64,000 nt of DNA. It comes from an uncultured Paracoccaceae bacterium. GTDB taxonomy: Bacteria > Pseudomonadota > Alphaproteobacteria > Rhodobacterales > Rhodobacteraceae. A program made the translations under genes and the position numbers. Location: the NCBI GenBank assembly GCA_947500135.1, contig CANMQX010000007.1, positions 172,819 through 236,818 on the forward strand, written 5' to 3'. The stretch's first letter is position 1. Each line of letters starts with the position of its first letter. The notes beneath the pieces were generated by a model. It was not told the DNA's origin and made no database searches. It worked only from the letters and a program-made list of their open reading frames with translations. This document shows positions 51,999 through 62,654 of the stretch, in pieces.

Positions 51999-53329
51999 CA
52001 GGCTTTCTCCGGTATCGCCCAAAGCTCTAGTTTCAGTTCCGGCCAGTCACCCGCGAAATGCATGCCGATGGCAGGAGCCATGGAAAATTCCTGCCAAAGC
52101 GGGGTCTTTTTATCCAGCAGGAAATAGACATTGCTGGAAACCACTCTGATCTGCCGTGGCGGATTAGGCAAATGCATCAGGCTAATGCCCGGCAGGTTGT
52201 TTTTGACGATCTCGGACATGCGCGTGTTGGGGCCAACCTTGCACAGTTCCGGGAATTGCTGCTGCACTTGGGTCAGTGGTTTGCCGGTTTCGACCTCGAT
52301 CACGAAGGTTGCGTCGCGGAACAGGTTGCGATCTGCCACCTCGGCAAGGAATGAATTCTGTCGGACCTGACGCAAGTCAAGCCGCACCGCCCGGCCAACA
52401 TCACGGCTGAGCAGGCGCTGGATATCCTGCACCACGGGGGTAAAGGTTTCTTTCAGATCGCCGTGATCATAGGGCTTGTATTCGCGGGCCATCCGTTCGC
52501 CATTGTCGAATGTGGCCAGTTCACCTGCAAACCCGATCAGCCGTTCATATAGCCGTTCGGGATGCACCGCGCGCCCATGGCCCAGATGACGCAGCACGCC
52601 GATTTCGCGGTTCAGGGTCATCAGCATCAGGTAGTCGGTAGCCTGCATACCGCCCCCCGATGACGGATCAGAGGCATAGCGGGCAAGGCTGCCCAGTTTC
52701 GCCTCGATCCAGCCGATCACGCGGCTCAGGTAGCCTTCGATCACTGGATGCACCGCCAGAATAAGCGCGGGCGGCGGGACCGTGTCATCAAGCGAGATGA
52801 CACCGTCGCGGACCTCGTTAATCCGGGCAAGGCGCAGGCATTGATAGCCCGGCTTGGCTGATTTGCGGATGTCCAGTTCCAGCCGGGGTATGGCGGTTTC
52901 GATCTGATGTTCGATCCGAGACGCGCTGGCATTGTCGGCTACCGTGTCCGATGACAACACATAACGGGTTGTCGCGGCATCGGGGCCAAGGCCCACATCC
53001 TGCCCGTTCTGGCTTTGATCCGGCAGGGTCAGCCAAAGATAGAGGTTCTTGGCATCCTCGGGCACATCGACGGGCAGGGGCAGTTCGCCCGCATTGGGGG
53101 CGTCAAAGGGGGTGCCATCGGGCATGATCCCCACCACGCTGCGCAATCCCAGCCGGCCCTGTTGCGCCAGATCCCGGTCGATTGTCATTTCGGCCAGCCC
53201 CCAGGGATAGGGTGTCATTACATCAGTACGGGCCTGGATCAGTTTTTCAAGGTAGCGGTCGCTTTGCTGTAAATGCTGGGGTTGCAGAAACAGACCTTCT
53301 TTCCAAGCAACTTTGCTAAACCAAGACAT
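51998..53329 (-). CDS. tssK: Type VI baseplate-membrane connector TssK
   Basis: 443-residue cytoplasmic trimer-forming protein linking the baseplate to the TssL-TssM complex. It opens with VAWKEGLFLQPQHLQQSDRY, the family signature, and contains PYPWGLAEMTIDRDLAQQG and LARYASDPSSGGGMQATDYL-type segments. Length is normal. It is the first gene of the reverse operon tssK-tssL-tssM-tagF-pppA-ppkA. A stem-loop at 53391-53412 separates it from the autotransporter gene. Confidence 0.95.
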   Translation of the reverse strand: MSWFSKVAWKEGLFLQPQHLQQSDRYLEKLIQARTDVMTPYPWGLAEMTIDRDLAQQGRLGLRSVVGIMPDGTPFDAPNAGELPLPVDVPEDAKNLYLWLTLPDQSQNGQDVGLGPDAATTRYVLSSDTVADNASASRIEHQIETAIPRLELDIRKSAKPGYQCLRLARINEVRDGVISLDDTVPPPALILAVHPVIEGYLSRVIGWIEAKLGSLARYASDPSSGGGMQATDYLMLMTLNREIGVLRHLGHGRAVHPERLYERLIGFAGELATFDNGERMAREYKPYDHGDLKETFTPVVQDIQRLLSRDVGRAVRLDLRQVRQNSFLAEVADRNLFRDATFVIEVETGKPLTQVQQQFPELCKVGPNTRMSEIVKNNLPGISLMHLPNPPRQIRVVSSNVYFLLDKKTPLWQEFSMAPAIGMHFAGDWPELKLELWAIPEKA

Positions 53330-53390
53330 GACAATCCAATCAATTCAGTAGTGCAAGCAAAGGCGCTGCCTATGCCCGGTAAGTCTGAAA

Positions 53391-53412
53391 CCTTGACCCG
53401 GCAGGGTCAAGG
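53391..53412 (-). terminator. Terminator of the autotransporter gene
   Basis: CCTTGACCC (53391-53399) and GGGTCAAGG (53404-53412) form a perfect 9-bp stem with a 4-base loop, 18 bases after the autotransporter stop. On the minus strand it is followed by TTTCAG. It marks a likely end of that transcript before tssK. Confidence 0.6.
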
Positions 53413-53429
53413 CAGGAACGCGCGGCAAT

Positions 53430-56400
53430 TCAGAATTGAATACGTAGCTGACCGGTCAATCCCCAGCTGTCCAACTGGTCGCTGGACCGCAAATCACCCC
53501 GGATACTGGCGCTGATCTGCTTGGCCCCTGCTGGTGCGCCGACGGGCAGGATACGCAGATAGTTCAAACCGGCGCTAAGTTCCGCATAGGCGCCGAGATT
53601 TTCACCAACAACGCTGCGCGGGTCTTGCCCGGTATCGGCACGCGGGGTGAACACGGATGTCGGCGCATCGGCAAAGTCGTTGTAATAGGTGGCGGTCACG
53701 AACTGGTTCAGTGCGGATGATCCATCCTCCCCGAAACTGGTGCGTGACAGGGTGCCACCGATAAACAGCGTCTCTGACGTGAAATCCTCAACCTGGACAG
53801 AGCTGCTGTCGTTGAATGAAATCAGGTCAGTGCTCACATCTGTATAAGCAAAACCAGCCGTTGGCACGAAGCTGAAATCGCTTTCGCCAAGCGGTACGGC
53901 ATAGCTGATTGATCCGCTGAATGTTGACGCCTCACTGCTGAAGTCGGTTTCGGTTAGCCCAAGACCGGACGATCCGCCAACGCCGGTGTTATCAGCGACA
54001 AAGTCGGTCTGTTCGACGCGGTACTGCAGATCAACGGCGAACCGGTCATAGGCGCCAGTCAAATAAATCCCGCCATAGCTTTGGTCGAAATCCACTGTGG
54101 TTACACTTGTCAGTTCATCACCGACAATCAGGTTGCCCGACCCGTCACCGATCAGGCCAAAGACCGGCTGTTCGGTTGACCCCTGGTTCAGGCCTGCGAT
54201 CCCCCCGACCGAGATATCCCAGCCATCGAAATACCCGTTGAAACAGGCCAGATCGCCGCCGACCTGAAAACCGGTATAGTCGGCCGAAATCTCACCATCA
54301 AAGCTGAGACCATTTGCACTTTGTTCCGTGACCCGGCCGCTGGAATCAGCCTGACCGCCAATGGCGCGCGCCCATGTGCCCGGCCCGCACGGGTCCGGAT
54401 CATCATAGGCCAGCCCGCTGACAAAGGGACTGGATGGTCGGTTGATCACCGATCCGATCAGCGATTGGGTCAGCACGATGGACCCCGCAAGCGCCCCGAT
54501 CCCGGGGTTCAGCGCGTCACTGATAAAGACATCCCCCACTTCGGTCGGGTCTGCGCTGCTGGTGATCTGGTTCTGGACATAGATGATCGCCTCGCCCTGA
54601 TCAGGCAGGCCACGCACGTCGACGTCAAAGCTGTTTGCCTCTGTGCCGTCCACATCGAGCACCAGGATATCATCATTCTGTCGTCCGTTTGTGGCCAGCA
54701 GATTGAAATCCAGTGTGACATTACCCGTGACAGGCCCGTTCACACGCACCAGATCGCTACCGGTTTCACCGGCGGCCATATCGGTTTCGTCCGACAGGTT
54801 GATATCAAGATGGAACCGGCCATCCCCACTAAGCCCGCCATCAATCTGGATTACATCATTGATGACCCCTGAATTGGTCGAGACATCAACCACACCATCG
54901 TTGCGCAGATCGCCACCGAAGGTCATGGCGCCATTGTCCAGCATCACCGTGCCGCTATTGCGCACTTCGCCGCCAAACACCCCATCATCGAAATTGACCC
55001 GCCCGGCATTGTTCAGACTGCCGTTCATAGTTCCGGCAAGTTCGACGATGCCGCCGGATTGGTTGACCAACCCGCTGGCCGACCCGAATGTGGACCCATC
55101 CACGATATCAAGGATGCCGCCGCTTTGGTTTGTCATCCCGGCACCAAGTGACAGGGTGCTGCCGCTGGCAAGGTCAAACGCGCCGCTATTGGTGACCTGG
55201 TTCGTAATAGAGGAAACGCCGCTGAAATTCGCGGTTGCTGCGTTGTTCAGGGTGCCGCTGAGCACCCCGCCCGTCACTTCAACCACAGCGCCGCTTTGGT
55301 TCAGCACATTGCCGACAAGTGTTCCGTCAATATTGATTGCGGCATTTGACTGGTTGGTCACAAGGCTGTTGAACGTGGCCGACACATCGACATTCAGTTC
55401 TGCGCCGGTGCCCGTATTCAGGGTTGTGCCGCTGATGATACCAAATGAATCAACCGTGCCGCTGGTATTTTCCAGATCCCCGTTCAAAGTCCCCAGCAAC
55501 CGGAAATCGCCATCTGCCCCGTTATCCACATCGCCGGTCAACGTGGCGGCTCCGTCGATTTCGGCCATACCGTCGGTATTGGTAATGCTGCCGCTGGCGC
55601 TGCCATCGACCTGCACGGTGCCGCCATCATTGGTCACACCATCATTGAACGTACCGCCTTCGACGGTGAAGTCACCGCCGGTCACCGTCGACGCTCCGGT
55701 GATCTGTCCGCCGGCCGCAAGGGTGAAATCACCCGAACCCGATACAGTGACACCGTCTTGGATCAAACCGAAATTGTCCGCGGTTCCGCCGCTGATCGCC
55801 AGCCCGTCACGCATTGTACCGGCATTGTTTGTGGTGCCACCGGTTGCGGTTACGGCCCCGGTTACGATGTTGTTATTAGTGAATGTATTGCCTTCCACCA
55901 GTACCGGCCCGTTGATTGTGCCGGCATTGGTGATGACGCCCGTTGCAGGCCCGCCGCTGTTGGTGCTGGTCACCTGACCGTTCACGACCCCTGATGCCCC
56001 GATGTCGACCGTGCCGTCATCGCCGGTCAGCGCGCCGGTGGTAATTGTTACAGCGCCGTCGATATTGGTTTGGCCGTCTGTTGCCAGAATGCCCTGACCG
56101 AAAGTGCCGCCAAGCGCGTCCAGCGTGCCACCGGACACGGTGGCCAGCTCTGTAGCGCCGCCACCGACATTTACCGTGACGGTTCCGCCGGTCACGTCAA
56201 CCGTGCCATCAACCGTACCGCTGATTGTGGTGTCGCCAGAGTTGTTGGTCACATCCCCTGTCAACGTCCGCCCGGCATTGATCGTCACGATCCCGCCGGG
56301 TTCCACCGGGCCAGTTGTGCCGTTGGTGATATCGGCGGTTGTGTCTATTGCGACGGTAAAGGTGCTGGTCGGCCCAACCCCATCATCGGTCACAATGATA

Positions 56401-59400
56401 CCGCCGCCAAAGCTGCCGCCATTGGCGATCAGGTTGCCGTTGCGCACCCGGCTTGTGCCGGTGACGCTGCCGCCCACATTGTTGGATACCGTGCCGCCAT
56501 TCATTACGATGGCTGCCCCGCCACCGCCGGTGATCGCCCCGTTATTCTGGAACACCCCACCTTCGGATGTCAGCGTGCCGTTCAGCGTGCCGTTGTTTTC
56601 AGCCTCTTCGGTGGCGGTGGTGGTCATGGTCACATCGCCGGTCAGCACGCCTGCGCCCGCAATTGTCAGATCGGTGCCTTGAACGCTGATATCGCCATCA
56701 ACCGCCCCGCCGATATTGATATCGCCTGCGGTGCCCGTGATCAGCCCGTCAAATTCGCCACCATTGGCTTGCAGGACGCCGCCGGTCACTGACGTTGTGC
56801 CCTGCACGTCGCTATTGGTTGTGGTCGTGAAGGTGCCATCGGCCAGAACAACTGCATTTGCGTTGGCACCAGCACCGGTAATAATGCCATCGCTGATCAT
56901 TGTGTCGCCATTGACGAACACATCACCATTCACTCGACCGCCTGTCTCAATCTCGGACGCGCCGGTATTCTGGGTCAGGTCCCCGGTCAGGTTGCCGCCA
57001 GAAGCAACGGTGACGGTGCCCCCATCATTGACAACATCGCCGGTTGCGGCGCCATCCACGGTCACTGCGCCATCCGAACTGGCGTTGATCCCGCTGCCGA
57101 ATGTGCCGCCAGAGACGGTCATCGTCGTTCCGGCACCTGATACGGTGACAGCGCCGGTTACCCCGTCCCCAGCAGTGGTGTTCGCGTTCTGGGTGAAACT
57201 ACCGCCTGTCAGGTCCAGCGTTCCGACAATGTTACCGGAAGAGTTCATCGTCCCGCTTTGGTTGGTGACATCATCGGTCAGGTCAACATTCTGGGATATA
57301 GAAACATCCGACCCCATATTGACCAGATCAAACCCGGCAAAGCTGCTATCAGCTGTGACGTTGATATTGCCGCCCATGGCGGTCAGGGCGGTAAATGTGC
57401 CGCCTGCGACCTCGACCGTGCCATTGCCATCAACGGTTACGTCATCCAGCACGGACCCCGCATTGCGCAGCGTGCCTTCGGTCACGGTCAGCCCACCGGC
57501 ACCGGTATGATCCAAAGTACCGCCATCGACATTCGTGGTGCCACCGTTCTGGACCAGTTCGGTGGTCAAGGCCGCGCCTGTGTCGATGGTGATCGTCCCA
57601 TCATCAATCTGGGTTTGGGTGACGGAGGTTGTCTGATCAACGTCAAACGCCCCGCCATCGACCAGCACATTGCCCCCGAAGGTTCCGCCATTGGAGGTGA
57701 TCGTACCGTTGGTATTGGCTGTTACCAGACCGGTCAGGTTCCCGCCGGTGTTATTGCTGACCTCGCCCCCGCCAGAGATGGTGACATCGCTGCCGATCAG
57801 CCCTGCATTTTCGATCACACCGCCGGTGACATCCACGCCATCCGCATCAACCAGCTGCGACCCGGTATTCAGCGTGGTGACACCACCATCCTGCACAAGA
57901 TCGGTGGTGAGCGTCTGACCCGTGGCGACATCGACAACACCGCTATTAACCGTGGTTTGGCTGACACTGACGCTGGTATCGATATCAAAGATGCCGCCAT
58001 CGACCGTCACTGTACCATTCAGTGTGCCGCCCGCGGATTGCAGAACACCATCATCGCCATCTACACCATCGCCATCGCCTTGCAGGATCACATTGCCTGC
58101 GATGACACCTGTCGGGTCATTGCGGACCGATCCGCCATCGGAAATCGTGACCGCATCATCGATCAACCCGTCATTTTCGACAGTCCCACCCGAGATTTCC
58201 ACCGTGCCATCGGTATCATCAAGCGTGCTGCCCGCCCCGATTGTTGTGCTGCCGCCGGTTTGGGCGAAGTCCGTCGTCAGGGTCATCGTGGGGTCAATCG
58301 TGACGGTGCCGCCATTATTGGTGACATTGTCGGCTGTGGTATTTTCGTTGACGTTCAGATCGCCGTCAAAAATCACGATATCGGTGAATGTGCCGCCATT
58401 GGCGTCAACAGTGCCGCCTGCATTGGTGCCGTCATCAGTGCCAATGGTCACCGTGCCGGTGATATCACTGACCGGGCTTAGCACACCCGGATCACCATTG
58501 TTGACCAGCGTGCCGCCATTCACCAGCACATCACCATCGATAATACCGGTTGGCGCACCGCTGGCATCGCCATTATTCAGTGTTCCGCCGGTCACGGTCA
58601 CCTGACCGTCAATGGTACCGTTGTTATTGGTTGTCCCGGATTCGTTATCAACGGCACCGGTCAGCGTATCGCCATCCTCTACCGTTAGGGTGCCGCCATT
58701 ATTGGTCACATCGCCTGACGTGTCTGCCTGAATGGTCAATGTGCCTGCGGTCATGTTAACGCCGCCGGTGAAATTGCCACCCTGGCCAAACGCATTGCCA
58801 CCCGCAATCGTCGTCACCCCACCAACAGAGCCCGAGATGTTGTTGAACGCCCCGTTATTCAGGTTAACGGTGCCCAATACCGAGCCACCGTTGTCGATAT
58901 TCAGCGTACCATCGCCACCGACTACAACAGCGTCGCCAGCCGCAGTCGATCCGTTGATCGTCAACCCGCCCGATTGCAGGTTGTAAGTGGCGGACGTACC
59001 TCCGTCACCATCGTCATTTGTGCCATTCAGGATCAGCGTGCCATCGCCACCACCTCCGTTGATATTGACCGTGTCTTCATTGGCAATCGCGGCATCAAAA
59101 ATGACGTCACCTGCAACGATCTCAATCCCCATGGTGCCGGTCACGGCAATCACATTATCCGCGTCGCCGCCATTGCCGATAGTGTAGCCGCCTGACTCGA
59201 AGGTCATCGCGCCGGGTTCAACTGTTTCTTCCAAGTCGATCGTTGCTGAACCGCCGCCAAGGTCGCTAAATGTCACCGTGTCATCATCGTCAAAACGGGT
59301 ATTGGCGTCGTTGTTGTCTGGCGCATTGAATTCGGGATCGGCCTGATCCTGCCAGTTCTGGTTGCTGCCGCCGCCTTCTCCCCATGTGCCACTGCTGCTT

Positions 59401-59564
59401 TGCAAGCCGTTCGCGCCCGGGTCGCTATCCCAAGTCAGATCATCAGCCACAGCACCGTGCGGCAATACGGCGCTCAGAATTGCGGCCATGCCGACGATTG
59501 CGGTCGTATTCAAAAGTCCGGTCCGTAGCGCCACGGCGCGCCTCACACCAAAAATATGCGTCAT
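53430..59564 (-). CDS. Giant autotransporter (type Va) with repetitive passenger
   Basis: 2044-residue outer-membrane protein. A signal peptide (TGLLNTTAIVGMAAILSAVL, cleavage near residue 41) precedes a passenger of about 1680 residues, made of many short degenerate repeats around the core [NDG]GGT[VLF]x[VI]. These are predicted to wind into a beta-helix. The last 321 residues form an autotransporter barrel (from DPCGPGTWARAIGG) and end in phenylalanine. I find a single lysine, near residue 2015, and two cysteines, both in the barrel. The ATG at 59564 has GGGGA upstream; a GTG six codons earlier is possible. No protease or lipase motif is seen. Adhesion or surface-layer roles are guesses. 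Confidence 0.9.
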   Translation of the reverse strand: MTHIFGVRRAVALRTGLLNTTAIVGMAAILSAVLPHGAVADDLTWDSDPGANGLQSSSGTWGEGGGSNQNWQDQADPEFNAPDNNDANTRFDDDDTVTFSDLGGGSATIDLEETVEPGAMTFESGGYTIGNGGDADNVIAVTGTMGIEIVAGDVIFDAAIANEDTVNINGGGGDGTLILNGTNDDGDGGTSATYNLQSGGLTINGSTAAGDAVVVGGDGTLNIDNGGSVLGTVNLNNGAFNNISGSVGGVTTIAGGNAFGQGGNFTGGVNMTAGTLTIQADTSGDVTNNGGTLTVEDGDTLTGAVDNESGTTNNNGTIDGQVTVTGGTLNNGDASGAPTGIIDGDVLVNGGTLVNNGDPGVLSPVSDITGTVTIGTDDGTNAGGTVDANGGTFTDIVIFDGDLNVNENTTADNVTNNGGTVTIDPTMTLTTDFAQTGGSTTIGAGSTLDDTDGTVEISGGTVENDGLIDDAVTISDGGSVRNDPTGVIAGNVILQGDGDGVDGDDGVLQSAGGTLNGTVTVDGGIFDIDTSVSVSQTTVNSGVVDVATGQTLTTDLVQDGGVTTLNTGSQLVDADGVDVTGGVIENAGLIGSDVTISGGGEVSNNTGGNLTGLVTANTNGTITSNGGTFGGNVLVDGGAFDVDQTTSVTQTQIDDGTITIDTGAALTTELVQNGGTTNVDGGTLDHTGAGGLTVTEGTLRNAGSVLDDVTVDGNGTVEVAGGTFTALTAMGGNINVTADSSFAGFDLVNMGSDVSISQNVDLTDDVTNQSGTMNSSGNIVGTLDLTGGSFTQNANTTAGDGVTGAVTVSGAGTTMTVSGGTFGSGINASSDGAVTVDGAATGDVVNDGGTVTVASGGNLTGDLTQNTGASEIETGGRVNGDVFVNGDTMISDGIITGAGANANAVVLADGTFTTTTNSDVQGTTSVTGGVLQANGGEFDGLITGTAGDINIGGAVDGDISVQGTDLTIAGAGVLTGDVTMTTTATEEAENNGTLNGTLTSEGGVFQNNGAITGGGGAAIVMNGGTVSNNVGGSVTGTSRVRNGNLIANGGSFGGGIIVTDDGVGPTSTFTVAIDTTADITNGTTGPVEPGGIVTINAGRTLTGDVTNNSGDTTISGTVDGTVDVTGGTVTVNVGGGATELATVSGGTLDALGGTFGQGILATDGQTNIDGAVTITTGALTGDDGTVDIGASGVVNGQVTSTNSGGPATGVITNAGTINGPVLVEGNTFTNNNIVTGAVTATGGTTNNAGTMRDGLAISGGTADNFGLIQDGVTVSGSGDFTLAAGGQITGASTVTGGDFTVEGGTFNDGVTNDGGTVQVDGSASGSITNTDGMAEIDGAATLTGDVDNGADGDFRLLGTLNGDLENTSGTVDSFGIISGTTLNTGTGAELNVDVSATFNSLVTNQSNAAINIDGTLVGNVLNQSGAVVEVTGGVLSGTLNNAATANFSGVSSITNQVTNSGAFDLASGSTLSLGAGMTNQSGGILDIVDGSTFGSASGLVNQSGGIVELAGTMNGSLNNAGRVNFDDGVFGGEVRNSGTVMLDNGAMTFGGDLRNDGVVDVSTNSGVINDVIQIDGGLSGDGRFHLDINLSDETDMAAGETGSDLVRVNGPVTGNVTLDFNLLATNGRQNDDILVLDVDGTEANSFDVDVRGLPDQGEAIIYVQNQITSSADPTEVGDVFISDALNPGIGALAGSIVLTQSLIGSVINRPSSPFVSGLAYDDPDPCGPGTWARAIGGQADSSGRVTEQSANGLSFDGEISADYTGFQVGGDLACFNGYFDGWDISVGGIAGLNQGSTEQPVFGLIGDGSGNLIVGDELTSVTTVDFDQSYGGIYLTGAYDRFAVDLQYRVEQTDFVADNTGVGGSSGLGLTETDFSSEASTFSGSISYAVPLGESDFSFVPTAGFAYTDVSTDLISFNDSSSVQVEDFTSETLFIGGTLSRTSFGEDGSSALNQFVTATYYNDFADAPTSVFTPRADTGQDPRSVVGENLGAYAELSAGLNYLRILPVGAPAGAKQISASIRGDLRSSDQLDSWGLTGQLRIQF

Positions 59565-59803
59565 TAAAATCCCCAGGAACACAAATGCTGAACAGGTCTT
59601 GGGTTGTAGTTTAACGAATTAGCAACCATTTCACAGTGCCTTCCGGCACATTCAGAAATAAAATACCGGTCGTTGCATTATTGAATTTATCAATAACTTA
59701 CAGTGCGTTAGGTGTGATCTATCAGTGGGCGCGAACGCTTTGGTTCCATATCGTGAACAACTGTCGGTTGACCCTGTATTGTAGAGTGAAATGGGCCCTG
59801 ACC
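59565..59803. other. AT-rich intergenic region between dxs and the autotransporter
   Basis: 239 bases with lower GC than the surroundings and no convincing gene. It should hold the promoter of the autotransporter gene, possibly with a long leader, and the end of the dxs transcript. I see no clear terminator hairpin and no operator-like palindrome. A forward frame of 78 codons overlaps the dxs 3' end and looks accidental. Confidence 0.5.
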
Positions 59804-61723
59804 CTACGACACTTTATGCGCGCCCAACTGCGCCACGTCCAAAACATCCAGCACCTTGGCTTCAATATGTGATGCGCTTAGTTCGGCCACGTCATACATG
59901 GCGGCAGGGCTTGCCTGATCGATGAAGATGTCCGGCAAAACCATTGATCGGAACTTCAGCCCCTGATCAAAAACAGCTTCATCCGCCAGCAATTGGGCCA
60001 CATGGCTACCAAAGCCACCAACTGCGCCTTCTTCGATGGTAATCAGCGCCTCGTGATCCGCAGCCAGTGTCAGGATCAATTCCCGGTCAAGCGGTTTGGC
60101 AAAGCGGGCATCGGCGACAGTCGGGGTGATCCCCCGTGCCTGCAATGCTTCGCAGGCGCGCATCACCTCTTGCAGGCGCGTGCCAAAGGACAGGATCGCA
60201 ACCCGCGCGCCTTCCTGGATCATGCGGCCCTTGCCGATTTCCAGAACTTGCGGGTTTTCCGGCATCTCGACGCCCACGCCCTCACCACGTGGGAAACGGA
60301 ACGCGATTGGCCCGCTGTCATGTGCGGCGGCAGTGGCCACCATGCGTACCAATTCAGCCTCATCCGCGGCGGCCATCACCACAAAACCCGGTAGGTTTGC
60401 CAGATATCCAACATCAAAAGACCCTGCATGCGTCGCCCCATCGGCACCGACGAGGCCCGCCCGGTCAATTGCAAAGCGGACCGGCAAACGCTGGATCGCC
60501 ACATCATGGACGACCTGATCATAGCCGCGTTGCAGGAATGTTGAGTAAAGCGCGCAGAATGGGCGCATCCCGCCAGCGGCCAGCCCCGCACTGAAAGTCA
60601 CGGCATGCTGTTCGGCGATGCCCACGTCAAAACATCTGCTGGCATAGCGTTCCATGAATTTCGACAGGCCGGTGCCATCGGGCATCGCCGCTGTCACAGC
60701 GCAGATGCGCGGATCATCAGCGGCGTGTTTCAACAGGCTTTCGGCGAAGACAGATGTGTAAGACGGTGCGTTGCTGGGCGCTTTCTTTTGCTCGCCGGTG
60801 ACGACGTCAAACTTGGCGGTCGCATGCCCTTTGTCGCGTGCCCCCTCTGCCGGGGCGTATCCTTTGCCCTTTTTGGTGACCGCGTGGATCAGGATTGGCC
60901 CATCGGCGCGGTCCTTGACCGTGCGCAGCACCGATAAAAGCTGTTCCATGTCGTGCCCATCAATCGGACCCAGATAGGAGAATCCAAGTTCCTCGAAAAG
61001 CGTCCCGCCCACCGTCATATGTTTCAACATGTCCTTGGCGCGTTTGGCCCCTTCGCGGAACGGTTCGGGCAGTAGGGACACGGCCCCTTTGGCGGCGGCC
61101 TTGAATTCCTGAAACGGCTCGCCCGCATAAAGGCGGGACAAATACGATGACATCGCACCGGTTGGTGGGGCAATCGACATCTCGTTATCGTTCAGGATCA
61201 CGATCAGGCGCTTGCCCAGATGGCCCGCATTGTTCATTGCCTCATAGGCCATGCCTGCGGACATCGCCCCATCACCGATCACGGCTATTGCATCGCCGCC
61301 TTCGCCACCCAGATCGCGTGCCACGGCAAAGCCGAGTGCGGCCGAAATCGATGTGCTGGAATGGGCCGCGCCAAAGGGGTCGTATGGACTTTCCGAACGT
61401 TTGGTGAAGCCGCTCAACCCACCTTCCATGCGCAGGGTGCGGATACGGTCACGCCTGCCGGTCAGGATCTTGTGAGGGTAGCATTGATGCGACACGTCCC
61501 AAATGATCTTGTCCCGTGGGGCGTCAAAAACAGCATGCAGGGCAACCGTCATTTCAACCACGCCCAGACCCGCACCCAGATGACCACCCGTGACGGAGAC
61601 CGCAGAAATTGTTTCCGCCCGCAATTCATCTGCCAATTGGCGCAGTTCTGCGTCGGACATGGTTTTCATGTCCTCGGGCGTGTTCACGCGGTCCAGAATG
61701 GGGGTGTGGGGCTGGTCTGACAT
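59804..61723 (-). CDS. dxs: 1-Deoxy-D-xylulose-5-phosphate synthase
   Basis: 639-residue thiamine-diphosphate enzyme, first step of the MEP isoprenoid pathway (pyruvate plus glyceraldehyde 3-phosphate). The TPP-binding motif [18 protein letters not shown] with NDNEMSIAP is present, together with [16 protein letters not shown] and, in the pyrimidine domain, [18 protein letters not shown] with the catalytic glutamate. AAAGGG precedes the ATG at 61723; a longer frame to 61750 lacks support. It is ten bases after ispA in the operon, which joins two steps of isoprenoid synthesis. Confidence 0.97.
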   Translation of the reverse strand: MSDQPHTPILDRVNTPEDMKTMSDAELRQLADELRAETISAVSVTGGHLGAGLGVVEMTVALHAVFDAPRDKIIWDVSHQCYPHKILTGRRDRIRTLRMEGGLSGFTKRSESPYDPFGAAHSSTSISAALGFAVARDLGGEGGDAIAVIGDGAMSAGMAYEAMNNAGHLGKRLIVILNDNEMSIAPPTGAMSSYLSRLYAGEPFQEFKAAAKGAVSLLPEPFREGAKRAKDMLKHMTVGGTLFEELGFSYLGPIDGHDMEQLLSVLRTVKDRADGPILIHAVTKKGKGYAPAEGARDKGHATAKFDVVTGEQKKAPSNAPSYTSVFAESLLKHAADDPRICAVTAAMPDGTGLSKFMERYASRCFDVGIAEQHAVTFSAGLAAGGMRPFCALYSTFLQRGYDQVVHDVAIQRLPVRFAIDRAGLVGADGATHAGSFDVGYLANLPGFVVMAAADEAELVRMVATAAAHDSGPIAFRFPRGEGVGVEMPENPQVLEIGKGRMIQEGARVAILSFGTRLQEVMRACEALQARGITPTVADARFAKPLDRELILTLAADHEALITIEEGAVGGFGSHVAQLLADEAVFDQGLKFRSMVLPDIFIDQASPAAMYDVAELSASHIEAKVLDVLDVAQLGAHKVS

Positions 61724-61733
61724 GGCGACCCTT

Positions 61734-62654
61734 TCAATGCGTCCGCGCAATTACAAAACGGGCGGCTTCTTTTAACGTCTCGGCATCTTCGCCGTAAGGG
61801 GATAGCGCATCACAGGCCTCTTGTACCAGTTCTGCGGCGCGGCTTTTCGCCCCATCCAAGCCCAGGTGGGATACGAATGTGGCTTTGCCAGCATCGGCAT
61901 CCTTGCCCACTGCCTTGCCGACGACCGATGCATCGCCAGTCACATCCAGCACGTCATCAGCGATTTGAAAGGCCAGTCCAAGGGCTTCGCCGTAAATCGA
62001 TAGGGGGCCACGCTCTGCCTCTGCGATACGCGGACCGGCCAGCGTGGACCACAGGATCAGCGCGCCGGTCTTGCGGGCTTGCAAGGCCATGATCTGTTCC
62101 AGCGTCAGCGGGGTATCTGCGGTTTCGGCGGCCATATCAGCGGCTTGGCCGCCAACCATGCCACGCACGCCCGATGCATTGGACAATGTCATCACAAGGC
62201 TCAACTTGGCGCGGGGTGCGCATTCGGTCTGGACCAGCAATTCAAAGGCAAGCGCCTGTAAGGCATCGCCGGTCAGTACGGCTGTGGCCTGATCCCATTT
62301 GACATGGACCGTGGGCTGGCCACGGCGCAACGCGTCATCATCCATGCAGGGCAGGTCATCATGGACTAGCGAATAGGCGTGCAGGCATTCGATTGCCGCA
62401 GCCGCACCCGCCGCTGACGCCGGGTTGATGCCATGCAGGCGGGCGGTTTCGAGCACCATAAATGCGCGGAGTGCCTTGCCGCCGGTGACGGCATATTTCA
62501 TTGCCTCCACGACAGGCCCATTTGCCCCGGCAAGGGCAAAGCCGACGCGAGCCTCGGCCACTTCGGCGGCATAGGTCAGCGATTCCTTGAACGGGCGGCG
62601 GGCAAGGCCCTTCGCATGCGGCACCCGAAACGGTGGGGTTTTGCCGTCAGCCAT
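61734..62654 (-). CDS. ispA: Farnesyl diphosphate synthase (polyprenyl synthetase)
   Basis: 306-residue short-chain prenyltransferase. The first Asp-rich motif is [17 protein letters not shown] and the second is [23 protein letters not shown] binds the allylic phosphate. It condenses isopentenyl diphosphate with dimethylallyl or geranyl diphosphate. The ATG at 62654 overlaps the xseB stop by eight bases; the frame start at 62684 is not needed. The xseB-ispA-dxs order is common in alpha- and gammaproteobacteria. Confidence 0.95.
   Translation of the reverse strand: MADGKTPPFRVPHAKGLARRPFKESLTYAAEVAEARVGFALAGANGPVVEAMKYAVTGGKALRAFMVLETARLHGINPASAAGAAAAIECLHAYSLVHDDLPCMDDDALRRGQPTVHVKWDQATAVLTGDALQALAFELLVQTECAPRAKLSLVMTLSNASGVRGMVGGQAADMAAETADTPLTLEQIMALQARKTGALILWSTLAGPRIAEAERGPLSIYGEALGLAFQIADDVLDVTGDASVVGKAVGKDADAGKATFVSHLGLDGAKSRAAELVQEACDALSPYGEDAETLKEAARFVIARTH

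Noticed and set aside
54643..58605. Long forward-strand open frames (54643-55977, 57258-58481, 57922-58605) inside the autotransporter region
   Set aside because: They are antisense to a single intact reverse-strand gene. The repetitive, stop-poor composition of that gene (GGC, ACC, GTT codons) leaves its complement open. They lack ribosome sites and read as Pro/Ser/Val-rich low-complexity sequence.
53430..59564. Repeats in the autotransporter as a CRISPR array
   Set aside because: The repeats are degenerate, in frame and part of a continuous protein; no constant repeat with unique spacers exists.
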